A stretch of 21,281 nt of DNA from an uncultured Collinsella sp. (GCA_958423535.1 CATZRJ010000033.1:1-21281); one strand, 5' to 3'. Positions 1 to 7,049 are shown, numbered from the stretch's first letter. Notes: generated by a model not told the origin, from the letters alone. Program-made: numbers and translations.

Positions 1-3
1 CAT
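1..3 (-). CDS. Probable start codon of a leftward gene leaving the window
   Basis: The first three bases read ATG on the minus strand. A purine-rich GAAAGGTG (positions 17 to 10 on that strand) lies 6 bases before it, a sensible ribosome-binding spacing. Only the start codon is inside the window, so no product can be named. A TATGAT-like -10 box occurs upstream on the same strand, but no matching -35 is convincing. The call could be chance. Confidence 0.25.
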
Positions 4-57
4 CTTGAACACCTTTCGCTCTTAACTAGGTGTCCAATTCATCATACCCACTCCAAA

Positions 58-90
58 CCTCCCATTTCCCGATGTCCAAGAAATGGGAGG
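58..90. repeat. Hairpin upstream of the MGMT-like gene
   Basis: Perfect 10-base inverted repeat, CCTCCCATTT at 58-67 and AAATGGGAGG at 81-90, around a 13-base loop. On the minus strand the loop reads CTTGGACATCGGG, which resembles the CTTGGGGACGGAGG loop of the hairpins at 7050 and 15017. It may be a diverged member of that set. There is no T-tract to mark it as a terminator. Confidence 0.5.
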
Positions 91-95
91 CAGTT

Positions 96-118
96 CACAG
101 GCACCTTTGTGGTGGTTT
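96..118. repeat. Truncated half of the CCACCACAAA hairpin repeat
   Basis: CACAGGCACCTTTGTGGTGG, followed by TTT, matches the loop and right arm of the complete repeats at 484, 11288 and 12005. The left arm is missing, so it cannot form the usual hairpin. It ends about 30 bases before the likely start of the next gene. Confidence 0.6.
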
Positions 119-147
119 ATGCTTTTCCGGGTGGAAGGGAGCGAGCA

Positions 148-468
148 ATGGCGTCTGAGGGCTTTTTTGAACGGGTGTACGAGGTGGTCGAGCAGATCCC
201 CGAGGGGATGGTCGCCACGTATGGTCAGGTGTCGCTGCTTGCCGGTCGTCCACGAAGTGCGCGCTACGTGGGGTATGCCCTGCATAGCAATCCGCGCCCC
301 GGCGAGATTCCCTGTCACCGCGTGGTGTTTGCCGACGGGCGTATATGCGAGGGTTTTGCTTTTGGCGGTCCCGATGCTCAACGTGAGCTTTTGCTAGGGG
401 AGGGTGTGGCGTTTAAGGACGACATGCACGTCGATCTGGGCGCCTGTCGCTGGCCTGCCGGACTCTAA
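148..468 (+). CDS. MGMT-fold DNA-binding protein (alkyltransferase or alkyltransferase-like)
   Basis: A 106-residue protein made only of the C-terminal, DNA-binding/active-site domain of O6-alkylguanine-DNA alkyltransferases; the N-terminal domain of Ada/Ogt is absent. A helix-turn-helix region (about residues 20-45: VATYGQVSLLAG, then SARYVGYAL) precedes the active-site motif IPCHRVV, with Cys56 as the methyl acceptor. Alkyltransferase-like proteins of similar size usually have Trp in place of this Cys. Keeping Cys suggests either real suicide methyl transfer or flagging of O6-alkylguanine for excision repair. The ATG at 148 is chosen over the in-frame ATG at 109 because GGAAGGGAG lies just before it and the family similarity starts there. 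It is monocistronic; the repeat at 484 follows. Confidence 0.85.
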   Translation: MASEGFFERVYEVVEQIPEGMVATYGQVSLLAGRPRSARYVGYALHSNPRPGEIPCHRVVFADGRICEGFAFGGPDAQRELLLGEGVAFKDDMHVDLGACRWPAGL

Positions 469-483
469 CAGCTCGTTCGTGTC

Positions 484-524
484 AAAACTACTACAAAGGT
501 GCCTGTCCCCTTTGTGGCGGTTTT
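484..524. repeat. CCACCACAAA-type hairpin repeat, copy 1
   Basis: Imperfect palindrome: arms AAAACTACTACAAAGG and CCTTTGTGGCGGTTTT flank TGCCTGTCC. Two of the arm differences keep G-U pairing and one is a true mismatch. The minus-strand loop is GGGGACAGGCACC. Further complete copies lie at 11288 and 12005 and a half copy at 96. Here no leftward gene ends just upstream on the minus strand, so a terminator role is less obvious than at the other two sites. Confidence 0.8.
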
Positions 525-529
525 CCGTT

Positions 530-597
530 GTAGGTTTACTGGGGCTAACTTATGGAGAAGCTATGGCGGCGAATATTGATGCTACAAAGTAAACCAC
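530..597. repeat. Possible diverged relative of the long repeat at 14867
   Basis: GGTTTACT (533-540) and AGTAAACC (588-595) form an inverted repeat enclosing about 47 bases. The left end, GGTTTACTGGGGCTAA, resembles the left end of the element at 14867 (GGTTTACGGGGCTGAA), and both contain an ATGGCG stretch further in. Inside is a nine-codon reading frame (ATG at 563, stop at 590-592) preceded by GGAGAAG; I do not claim it is translated. Confidence 0.45.
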
Positions 598-706
598 GGT
601 GAACTATATTGGTTTCAGCAACGGAGCAGGCAATAGGCGATGAAAAAGCCTGCCCTGTTGAGTTTGATTCGCATCCCTCCCCTCTGTGCGATTCAACGGT
701 GTACTT

Positions 707-752
707 CGGGAACGGGCCCGCTGGCAACTGACTGCCGGCGGGCCCGTTCCCG
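707..752. other. Long GC-rich stem-loop
   Basis: Perfect 15-base inverted repeat, CGGGAACGGGCCCGC at 707-721 and GCGGGCCCGTTCCCG at 738-752, with a 16-base loop. Only three Ts follow on the plus strand and none on the minus strand, so it is not a textbook terminator. The rest of the gap from 598 to 795 has no gene I can support. Confidence 0.7.
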
Positions 753-795
753 TTTGTCGGGGGAGTGCAATGGGCAGAGTCGAACCGGTCGGGCA

Positions 796-827
796 CAAAA
801 AAGGGCGGACGCCGTAGCGCCCGCCCT
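796..827 (-). terminator. Rho-independent terminator of trpS
   Basis: On the minus strand AGGGCGGGCGC-TACG-GCGTCCGCCCT forms a strong stem with one internal mismatch and is followed by six Ts. It lies about 35 bases past the trpS stop codon. Confidence 0.9.
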
Positions 828-860
828 AAAGCAATCGATAGCTCAAGCCCGCAAATCGCT

Positions 861-1910
861 CTAGTACACCATGCCCATGGCGTCCCGAACCTCGGCCAGG
901 GTCTGCTTGGCGATCTCGTTGGCGCGACGGTTGCCCTCGTGCAGGACGTCCTTCACATAATCCAGGTCGTTCTCGTATCGCTGACGGCGCTCGCGGATCG
1001 GCGCGAAATACTCGTTGACGGCCTCGGTCACGTACTTCTTGAGCTGGCCGGAGCCGCCCATACCGATCTCCTCGGCAATCTCAACCTCGGAGCGACCGGT
1101 GCAGATGGCAGCGGTCGAAAGCAGGCCGGACACACCGGGGCGGTTCTCGGGGTCGAATGTGATCATGCGCTCGGAGTCGGTCTGGCTCTTCTTGATGCGC
1201 TTGGCCGTCTCCTCGGCGGTCATCGAAATATTGATGGCGTTGCCGTAGCTCTTGCTCATCTTGCGACCGTCCAGGCCGGGCAGCAGCGGGGTCTCGGACA
1301 GCAGCGCTTCGACCTCGGGAAATACCTTGCCGTAGCGGTTGTTAAAGCGGCGTGCGATGGTGCGGGTGAGCTCGATGTGCGGCAGCTGGTCGCGGCCGAC
1401 CGGCACCACGTTGCCCTTGCAGAACAGGATGTCGCAGGCCTGGTGCACCGGGTAGGTGAGCAAAAGGCCGGTGAGCTCGTGGCCCGAGGCCTCCATCTCG
1501 GCCTTGACCGTGGGGTTGCGCGCCAGCTCGGCCTCGGAGACCAGCGACAGGAACGGCAGCATGAGCTGGTTGGCGGCGGGCACGGCGGAGTGTGCGTAGA
1601 TCATGGTCTTGTCGGGGTCGATACCGCAGGCAAGGTAGTCCATGACCATGTTGTACACGTTGTCCTGGATGTGCTCGGTGGTGTCGCGGTCGGTGATGAC
1701 CTGGTAGTCGGCGATGAGCACGTTGGTCCTGGCGCCCATGTTCTGCAGCTCCACGCGGCCCTTGAGGGTGCCAAAATAGTGACCCAGGTGCAGACGGCCG
1801 GTGGGGCGGTCGCCGGTAAGCATGGTGAACTTCTCGGGCGTCTTTGCCAGGCCCTCGCGAATGGCGTTGCTCTTTTGCAGCGCGACTTCGTAGCTGTTCT
1901 CGTTTGGCAT
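861..1910 (-). CDS. trpS: Tryptophanyl-tRNA synthetase
   Basis: Class I aminoacyl-tRNA synthetase that charges tRNA-Trp with tryptophan in the cytoplasm. The 349-residue length is normal for bacterial TrpRS. The HIGH signature appears as HLGH at residues 41-44, after the family's GDRPTGRLHLGH sequence, and KMSKS is at 217-221 within GRKMSKSYGN. The start at 1910 is chosen because AGGAG lies 6 bases before it and similarity begins there; the open frame runs 40 codons further without family similarity. It is followed by a strong terminator (796-827). The upstream gene on the same strand ends 137 bases away. I saw no T-box or trp-rich leader peptide in that gap, so its regulation is not visible. 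Confidence 0.97.
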   Translation of the reverse strand: MPNENSYEVALQKSNAIREGLAKTPEKFTMLTGDRPTGRLHLGHYFGTLKGRVELQNMGARTNVLIADYQVITDRDTTEHIQDNVYNMVMDYLACGIDPDKTMIYAHSAVPAANQLMLPFLSLVSEAELARNPTVKAEMEASGHELTGLLLTYPVHQACDILFCKGNVVPVGRDQLPHIELTRTIARRFNNRYGKVFPEVEALLSETPLLPGLDGRKMSKSYGNAINISMTAEETAKRIKKSQTDSERMITFDPENRPGVSGLLSTAAICTGRSEVEIAEEIGMGGSGQLKKYVTEAVNEYFAPIRERRQRYENDLDYVKDVLHEGNRRANEIAKQTLAEVRDAMGMVY

Positions 1911-2047
1911 GATTGCTCCTAACGTATGTTCATGGCTCAAGATGATAACGCGTTTATTACAGGGGCGGGAGAGGGGTGGCTTGTGGGATGGGTGCGGCGC
2001 AGCTGCGCTTGGCCAACGGTGCCTGGGCACATCCTCGGCAGCTTGTC

Positions 2048-3247
2048 CTAGAGCTCGTGGTGGCGCTCTTCTTTGCGTTCCTCGGCGGCTTGCTCCTCCT
2101 GCTTAAAAGCGGGGTCGTCGGGGGTTACCAGCTCGTCCTCGTGCGTGCGCTTGTTGTAATGGTGGCGTAGCACGGGTTCAAACAGGTGCAGGCGCTTGGC
2201 GAAGGCCGCCGAGCCAATGGCGAGCACGGTAAAGATGAGCACGCGTATGGGGACCTCGACCTGATTGATGGCCGCGGCGCCGGCCGAAAGCAGTATGCAC
2301 CAGGCGTAGATGAGCAGTACGGCTTGCTTTTGGTTGTAGCCCTCTTGAATGAGGCGGTGGTGGATGTGGCCCTTGTCGGCCTGTCCAATGCTAATGTGGG
2401 CGCGCTTGCGGCGCACGATGGCGCTAAACGTATCGATGATGGGCACGCCGGCCACGAGGAGCGGGATGATGAGCGAGGTGAGCGCGGCGGTGCGGCTCAC
2501 GTTGAGCAGCGAGATGGAGCCCAGCGCAAAGCCCAGCAGCAGCGACCCCGAGTCGCCCAAGAAGATGCTCGCGGGGTTGAAGTTATAGTGCAAGAAGGCG
2601 AGGCACGAGCCAAAGAGCGCAATGGAGAGCGCGGCGGCATCGATACGGCCCGAGAGAACGGCCATCGAGAACATCGTGAACGATGCGATGCCGCAGATAC
2701 CCGTCGCTAGGCCGTCAAGGCCGTCGATAAGGTTGATGATGTTGGTGAACGCCACCAGGTAGACCACGGTAATGGGGTAGGCGAGCCAGCCGAGCATAAT
2801 CTCGCCGGGGGCAAACGGGTTGACGATGACGCCGATTTTTAGGCCGCCTACGCAGGCGATGAGCGCAGCGAGGACCTGGCCGGCCAGCTTTTGCTTGGGC
2901 TGGAGCTGGAAGACGTCGTCGATCGCGCCGGTCGCAAAGATAACGGTAAAAGAAAGCGCAAGGATGGGGTAACTGATGTGCAGACGGGGGTGGGGCACCA
3001 AAACGGGCGGCCAGCCCAGGTACCAGGTGCCTAGGATCTGAACAATGCAGGCGACGACGAGGCCCAAAAAGACCGCCGCGCCACCCATGCGCGGGATGGG
3101 TTTAGTGTTGATGCGGCGCTTGGAAGGATAGTCGACGGCGTCGAGCTTGATTGCCAGGCGCTTGACCAGGGGCACCGCAAGGAAGGTCGTGATAAAAGCC
3201 ACGACCGCCACGCAAAGGTACGGTATGAAGCTCGTGGAGGAAGCCAT
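2048..3247 (-). CDS. Undecaprenyl-phosphate GlcNAc-1-phosphate transferase (WecA/TagO type)
   Basis: Integral membrane enzyme of the MraY/WecA superfamily. It would transfer a sugar-1-phosphate, most likely GlcNAc-1-P from UDP-GlcNAc, to undecaprenyl phosphate at the inner face of the membrane, the first step of wall teichoic acid or another surface glycopolymer. Visible family motifs: PIPRMGG near residue 54, GAIDDVFQLQPKQK with the Asp pair at 110-111, NIINLIDGLDGLATG at 169-183, FLGDSG at 229-234 and HIHH at 294-297. There are about ten hydrophobic segments, then a charged tail from about residue 360. The DKGHIHHRLI motif fits WecA/TagO better than MraY. The start is uncertain: ATG 3247 puts the first membrane helix at the N-terminus, but neither it nor the in-frame GTG at 3295 has a good ribosome-binding site. 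Confidence 0.93.
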   Translation of the reverse strand: MASSTSFIPYLCVAVVAFITTFLAVPLVKRLAIKLDAVDYPSKRRINTKPIPRMGGAAVFLGLVVACIVQILGTWYLGWPPVLVPHPRLHISYPILALSFTVIFATGAIDDVFQLQPKQKLAGQVLAALIACVGGLKIGVIVNPFAPGEIMLGWLAYPITVVYLVAFTNIINLIDGLDGLATGICGIASFTMFSMAVLSGRIDAAALSIALFGSCLAFLHYNFNPASIFLGDSGSLLLGFALGSISLLNVSRTAALTSLIIPLLVAGVPIIDTFSAIVRRKRAHISIGQADKGHIHHRLIQEGYNQKQAVLLIYAWCILLSAGAAAINQVEVPIRVLIFTVLAIGSAAFAKRLHLFEPVLRHHYNKRTHEDELVTPDDPAFKQEEQAAEERKEERHHEL

Positions 3248-3479
3248 GAATCGATAAACCGCCAAGCGTCGAAGGAAAAGGTCAAATGATGCCACGCCGC
3301 AAAGGGTATAGCTGACCCATGATACTCGACCAAGGAGGGTGTGAGGAATTGCACGGGGCGATAATCACGTGCTTACCAGATATTCGAGTGATGGTGGGGT
3401 TCTGCCTGGTGCCTTTTGGGGATCCTGGCGGGATTTGCGATGGCGATTTTCGGCAAAAGAAAACCACCCCCCACGTTAC

Positions 3480-3508
3480 GAAAATGAACCCACCTAAAAC
3501 AGGTGGGT
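3480..3508 (-). terminator. Intrinsic-terminator-like hairpin ending the candidate RNA
   Basis: ACCCACCT (3488-3495) and AGGTGGGT (3501-3508) form an 8-bp stem. On the minus strand it is followed by TCATTTT, a broken T-tract. It sits about 240 bases upstream of the WecA/TagO-like gene and could end a small RNA or act as an attenuator. Confidence 0.55.
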
Positions 3509-3626
3509 GCCCTCATCGACTGTTCCAGCGTCCTTAACAACGAAGGATACCTGTACTAGGTACGACTGTGTGGGCTCCCTAAATAAACGCGACGGTTCAC
3601 CCAGTTGCTCCGCGGGGGGCGGAATA
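3485..3626 (-). ncRNA. Candidate structured small RNA or leader, identity unknown
   Basis: The 527-base gap between divergent genes contains a minus-strand block bounded by a -10-like TATGAT (3637-3632, with a weak CTGGAA -35 17 bases upstream) and the terminator-like hairpin at 3488-3508. Local pairing within it: TCCGC/GCGGA around five Cs, TACCT/AGGTA around AGTAC, and TCCTT/AAGGA. TGGGTG near the 5' end can pair with CACCCA, which is also part of the terminator arm, so two alternative folds are possible. A GGGTGAACCG stretch is loosely like the T-box motif but no specifier region is evident. 6S RNA is an alternative I cannot confirm. The remaining bases, 3248-3480 and 3660-3774, show no supported feature. 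Confidence 0.4.
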
Positions 3627-3774
3627 CCTACATCATAAAGCGGCACTTTGTGGATTCCAGTCTTGACATTACAAAAATCGTGTCGGACGATTACGGCGCC
3701 TTGGGCTCGAGCCGTCTGTGCGGTTGGTCCTTTTGCGTTTGAGCTGCTGAATCATTGTTTTGGAGCATGTATTT

Positions 3775-4713
3775 ATGCCGACGTCGTTGACCGAACTTTT
3801 TTCGCCCGCCTGCCATTTGTGTCCGCGCCGTTGCGGTGCGGCGCGCGATGAGGGCGCGCGCGGCGTATGCGGTGCCGACGACACGCTCAAGGTGGCCCGC
3901 GCCGCGCTTCATATGTGGGAGGAGCCGCCTATCTCGGGTGAGGCCGGTTCGGGCACGATCTTCTTTAGCGGCTGCTCGCTCAAATGCGTCTATTGCCAGA
4001 ACCACGAGATCTCGACGGGCAATTTTGGGCTTGAGATTTCGCCCGAGCGTCTGGTCGAGATTATGTTGGAGCTGCAGGACCAGGGCGCTAACAACATCAA
4101 CCTGGTGACGGCGACGCACTACGCGCACCTGCTGCCGGCTGCGATTGCCGCGGCGCGGGCACGCGGGTTGGTTATCCCCATCGTCTACAACACAAGCGGA
4201 TATGAGCGCGCGAGTGCCGTGGCAGCGCTCGGCGATCTGGTCGACGTGTGGCTTACCGACTTTAAGTATGCCGATGCGGGACTTGCACAGTCGCTCTCCC
4301 ACATTAAGGACTACCCGCGTGTGGCCGTGTCGGGCCTGGCTCAGATGGCGCGCGAGATCGAGCGCCGTGGGGGAGAGCTGGTGGACGAGGACGGGCTCAT
4401 GAAGCGCGGCATGATCGTGCGTCACCTGGTGCTGCCGGGTCATGTGGACGATTCGTGTCGCGTGCTGGACCTGGTGTGGCAGACGGTGGGCGATGTGCCG
4501 ATCTCGGTCATGAACCAGTACACGCCCAATGCGCTCATGCGCGAGCAAGGCGGCGACCTGGCACGCGCCGTTACGCGCGAGGAGTACGAGCAGGTCCTCG
4601 ACCATGCCGACGACCTGGGCTTTACGACGATGTTCTGGCAAGAGGGCGGCGCGGTAGACGAGAGCTTTACCCCGGCGTTCGACACCACCGGCGTCCTCAC
4701 CAGCGCAAAGTAA
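3775..4713 (+). CDS. Radical SAM protein of the PflX (pyruvate formate-lyase activase-like) family
   Basis: The 312-residue protein carries the radical-SAM cluster motif CSLKCVYC (Cys67, Cys71, Cys74), which binds a 4Fe-4S cluster and cleaves S-adenosylmethionine. A second Cys group near the N-terminus, CHLCPRRC (Cys13, 16, 20) with Cys32, is typical of the PflX branch (COG1313) and may hold another metal site. The family resembles glycyl-radical-enzyme activases, but its substrate is not established, and no glycyl-radical enzyme is encoded nearby. ATG 3775 is chosen because GGAG lies 9 bases before it; an in-frame TTG at 3760 is an alternative. Its transcription unit appears separate from the tRNA gene that follows. 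Confidence 0.88.
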   Translation: MPTSLTELFSPACHLCPRRCGAARDEGARGVCGADDTLKVARAALHMWEEPPISGEAGSGTIFFSGCSLKCVYCQNHEISTGNFGLEISPERLVEIMLELQDQGANNINLVTATHYAHLLPAAIAAARARGLVIPIVYNTSGYERASAVAALGDLVDVWLTDFKYADAGLAQSLSHIKDYPRVAVSGLAQMAREIERRGGELVDEDGLMKRGMIVRHLVLPGHVDDSCRVLDLVWQTVGDVPISVMNQYTPNALMREQGGDLARAVTREEYEQVLDHADDLGFTTMFWQEGGAVDESFTPAFDTTGVLTSAK

Positions 4714-4721
4714 CGCGTTCG

Positions 4722-4802
4722 TCGATGATTTCCTGGGACGGGGATTAAAAAATCATCGAGAGGATTGCTTGCTCGAAAAGTTGTCAAAATGGCCCCGTCC
4801 CA
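4722..4802. repeat. Hairpin repeat with GGGACGGGG loop, nested inverted repeats
   Basis: Two overlapping inverted repeats. TCGATGATTT (4722-4731) pairs with AAATCATCGA (4750-4759) around the loop CCTGGGACGGGGATTAAA. Alternatively the loop segment TGGGACGGGG (4734-4743) pairs with CCCCGTCCCA (4793-4802). The two folds exclude each other, as in an RNA switch. The loop resembles CTTGGGGACGGAGGAAAA at 7059 and 15027, while the stem sequence differs. It lies just after the radical-SAM gene, so termination is possible, though the T-tract is poor. Confidence 0.7.
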
Positions 4803-4822
4803 AAAAGACTGGGTATTGGGCG

Positions 4823-4850
4823 TTGACAGTTGGCGAGCCGTAGGTAAAAT
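4823..4850 (+). promoter_or_regulatory. Promoter of tRNA-Ala
   Basis: A perfect -35 TTGACA (4823-4828) and a -10 TAAAAT (4845-4850, five of six matches) are separated by 16 bases. The tRNA begins 14 bases after the -10 box, as expected for a tRNA promoter with a very short leader. Confidence 0.85.
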
Positions 4851-4863
4851 ATCAACTTGTCCT

Positions 4864-4936
4864 GGGGACGTAGCTCAGTTGGGAGAGCGCTGCCGTCGCA
4901 TGGCAGAGGCCGAGGGTTCGACTCCCTTCGTCTCCA
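4864..4936 (+). tRNA. tRNA-Ala (anticodon CGC)
   Basis: A full cloverleaf of 73 bases. The acceptor stem GGGGACG pairs with CGTCTCC, including the G3-U70 wobble that marks alanine tRNAs. The D-arm is GCTC-AGTTGGGA-GAGC. The anticodon stem CTGCC/GGCAG holds the loop GTCGCAT, with anticodon CGC after the invariant T33. The T-arm is GAGGG-TTCGACT-CCCTT and the discriminator base is A. The 3' CCA is not encoded. It reads GCG codons. Confidence 0.96.
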
Positions 4937-4951
4937 CCCTTGGATTTGATA

Positions 4952-4982
4952 AGCCGCTGACATTGTGTCGGCGGCTTTTTTT
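4952..4982 (+). terminator. Terminator of tRNA-Ala
   Basis: AGCCGCTGACA-TTG-TGTCGGCGGCT forms an 11-bp stem with one G-U pair and runs into seven Ts. It ends 18 bases before the next start codon, so that gene depends on read-through or its own promoter. Confidence 0.9.
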
Positions 4983-5000
4983 AAAAGAAAGGGCTGAACT

Positions 5001-5459
5001 ATGGCCGAGCTTGAGTCCCAACCATTGTCTGACGAGGAGCGCGCCGAGTTGGAAGAGCTCCGCGCCGAGAAGGCCCGCCGCGAGGAGCAGGAAAAGGCTC
5101 GTCGCGAGCGTGAGGAGCTGGCTGCCCTGCGTGCCGAGCGTGCGAAGGCCGAGGAGGCCGCCGCGAACGCCGTCCCCGCGCCCAAGCCCGTCCCCGCGCC
5201 CAGGCCCGCCGCCGCGAAGCCTGCGCCTGCCGCGCCCAAACCTCAGCCTAAGAAAGCCGCCCGCCCCAAGCCCGTCGAGCCCGCGCCGAGCCGTGACGAG
5301 ATGACGTTTGCCCAGCGCATGGTCACCTCCAAGGAGCCTACGGGCGAGAATGAGATCCCCGGTATGGCCCCGGCTCAAAAGATCATCATCGTGCTCGCCC
5401 TCATCGCGTTTATCGTCTTTATGGTCTACACGATCACGGGCAGCATGGGCCTGCACTAA
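5001..5459 (+). CDS. Small coiled-coil, Pro/Ala-linker, C-tail membrane-anchored protein
   Basis: I do not recognise this 152-residue protein. Three parts are visible. Residues about 10-55 are rich in Glu, Arg and Ala with heptad-like spacing and should form a coiled coil. Residues 58-96 are a Pro-Ala-Lys linker with repeated PAPKP/PAPRP units; the DNA there repeats too. Residues 127-146 are one strongly hydrophobic helix near the C-terminus, leaving a six-residue tail. With no signal peptide, the bulk is probably cytoplasmic and anchored by its C-terminus. GAAAGGG lies 7 bases before the ATG. The next gene starts 82 bases downstream on the same strand with no terminator in between, so co-transcription with pncB is possible. 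Confidence 0.75.
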   Translation: MAELESQPLSDEERAELEELRAEKARREEQEKARREREELAALRAERAKAEEAAANAVPAPKPVPAPRPAAAKPAPAAPKPQPKKAARPKPVEPAPSRDEMTFAQRMVTSKEPTGENEIPGMAPAQKIIIVLALIAFIVFMVYTITGSMGLH

Positions 5460-5541
5460 CCTGTTCGCGCCGGGCTCCATGCCCGCACGTCCGCCTCGTC
5501 CAACCCTCAACTTCTGCACAACGCATCCGAAAGGTCGCCCC

Positions 5542-7047
5542 ATGGCTTTGACCGACATCTCGCATCCCACCGACATTGCAATGCTCACCGATCTGTACGA
5601 GCTCACTATGGCCCAGGGCCTGTGGGAGAGCGGCAAGGCCAATGAGCAGGGTTGTTTTACCGCGTTTTACCGCGACCATCCCTTTGGTAGCGCCTACGCC
5701 GTCATGTGCGGTACCGCCGAGCTGCCCGAGCTGGTCGAGAACCTGCGCTTTACGCCTGAGGACATCGACTACCTCGCCTCGCTCCAGGCCCCGGCCGGCG
5801 GCGCGATGTTTAAGCCTGGATTCCTCGACTACCTGCGCGATTTTCGTGCGCATGTGAACATCGACGCTGTCCCCGAGGGCGAGCTCGTCTTTCCGCGCGA
5901 GCCCATGGTGCGCGTCACCGGCCCTGCGCTGGAGTGCCAGCTGCTCGAGACGGCGCTGCTCAACATCGTCGGCTTCCAGACACTTGTCGCCACCAAGACG
6001 GCGCGTGTGGTGCTGGCGGCGGACGGCCGTCCCGTTGCCGAGTTTGGCCTGCGCCGCGCCCAGGGTCCCGATGGCGGCCTGGCCGTTGCGCGCGCGAGCT
6101 ACGTTGCCGGCTGTTCCTCTACGTCCAATGTGCTCGCCGGTCGCCGCTACGGTATTCCCGTCTTTGGCACGCATGCGCACAGCTGGGTGATGAGCTTCGA
6201 TTCCGAGCTCGAGGCCTTCCGTGCCTTTGCCAAGTCGAGCCCCAAGAACTGCACACTGCTCATCGACACCTACGATGTGCGTGAGGGCTGCGAGCATGCC
6301 ATTACGGTTGCCAAGGAGATGGAGGCGGCAGGCGAGCGTCTGTCGGCTATTCGCATCGACTCGGGCGACCTCGCTAAACTCTCCAAGTATGTGCGCGGCC
6401 GTTTTGATGCCGAGGGCTTGCCCTATGTGGGGATCTCGGTTTCCAACGATCTGGACGAGTACACGATTCAGTCGCTGCTCGACCAGGGCGCGCCCATCGA
6501 TAGCTTTGGTGTGGGTACCAAGCTCGCGACCTGCTACGACCAGCCGGCGCTGGGCGGTGTGTATAAGCTTTCTGCCCGCCGTGCGAGCGAGGCGGACCCG
6601 TGGACGCCGGTGGTTAAGCTCTCCGAGCAGCCCTACAAGCGCACGATCCCGGGCGTGCAGCGCGTACGCCGCTATTACGACGGCTTTGGCGGCCCGATCT
6701 GCGACATGATCTATAACGAGGATCATCTGTCGGGGGAGGGCACCGCGCGCGGCAATACCCTCGTGGCCGTGAACGATGCCGCCCTGGTGACCGATGTGTC
6801 GGAGCTTGAGTATCGCGAGCTGCTGGTGCCGATCGTGCGCGATGGCAGCGCTGTTGCCCCGCGCGAGAGTATCGAGGACGCACGCGAGCGTTGCGCCTGG
6901 GCGCTTGACCATCTGGATCCGGTCTACAAGCGCTTCCTGTATCCGCAGACCTATGTGGTGGGCATGGAGCAGGGCCTGGCACAGGTGCGCGACGAGCTCG
7001 TGCGCAAAAACATGGCCGCGGCTTCCGCCTTTCCCTGGGCTCACTAA
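5542..7047 (+). CDS. pncB: Nicotinate phosphoribosyltransferase
   Basis: Converts nicotinate and phosphoribosyl pyrophosphate to nicotinate mononucleotide, the entry step of the Preiss-Handler NAD salvage route, in the cytoplasm. The 501-residue length matches the longer bacterial/eukaryotic-like form rather than the ~400-residue E. coli type. Motifs: DLYELTMAQG near the N-terminus; FGLRRAQGPDGG; GTHAHSWV (209-216, including the candidate phosphorylated His213); IRIDSGDL; and SFGVGTKL. The start at 5542 fits the family N-terminus and has GAAAGG upstream; the open frame extends upstream only because of overlap with the preceding gene's frame. A hairpin repeat (7050-7086) follows directly and may close the transcript. 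Confidence 0.95.
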   Translation: MALTDISHPTDIAMLTDLYELTMAQGLWESGKANEQGCFTAFYRDHPFGSAYAVMCGTAELPELVENLRFTPEDIDYLASLQAPAGGAMFKPGFLDYLRDFRAHVNIDAVPEGELVFPREPMVRVTGPALECQLLETALLNIVGFQTLVATKTARVVLAADGRPVAEFGLRRAQGPDGGLAVARASYVAGCSSTSNVLAGRRYGIPVFGTHAHSWVMSFDSELEAFRAFAKSSPKNCTLLIDTYDVREGCEHAITVAKEMEAAGERLSAIRIDSGDLAKLSKYVRGRFDAEGLPYVGISVSNDLDEYTIQSLLDQGAPIDSFGVGTKLATCYDQPALGGVYKLSARRASEADPWTPVVKLSEQPYKRTIPGVQRVRRYYDGFGGPICDMIYNEDHLSGEGTARGNTLVAVNDAALVTDVSELEYRELLVPIVRDGSAVAPRESIEDARERCAWALDHLDPVYKRFLYPQTYVVGMEQGLAQVRDELVRKNMAAASAFPWAH

Positions 7048-7049
7048 TG

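Noticed and set aside
563..592. Nine-codon reading frame with a GGAGAAG ribosome-binding site
   Set aside because: Too short to judge, lies inside a repeat, and no regulated gene follows on the same strand.
774..793. GGTTCGACTCTGCCC on the minus strand resembles a tRNA T-loop and 3' end
   Set aside because: The flanking bases do not form a T-stem and there is no acceptor, D-arm or anticodon arm. At most it is a tRNA fragment such as an old attachment site, which I cannot support.
765..1922. Long plus-strand open frame antisense to trpS
   Set aside because: It is a high-GC shadow of trpS with no family similarity; similar shadows occur opposite pncB, argS and rho.
3488..3508. CRISPR repeat (ACCCACCT..AGGTGGGT palindrome)
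   Set aside because: Only one copy; no regular spacing of direct repeats in the gap.
3580..3612. T-box riboswitch (GGGTGAACCGTCGCG resembles the T-box antiterminator motif)
   Set aside because: The match needs an inserted base, it is not directly next to the terminator, no specifier loop is seen and the downstream gene is not an amino-acid gene.
5172..5240. GC-rich tandem repeat as a separate DNA element
   Set aside because: It is the coding sequence of the Pro-Ala linker, so the repetition follows from the PAPKP units.
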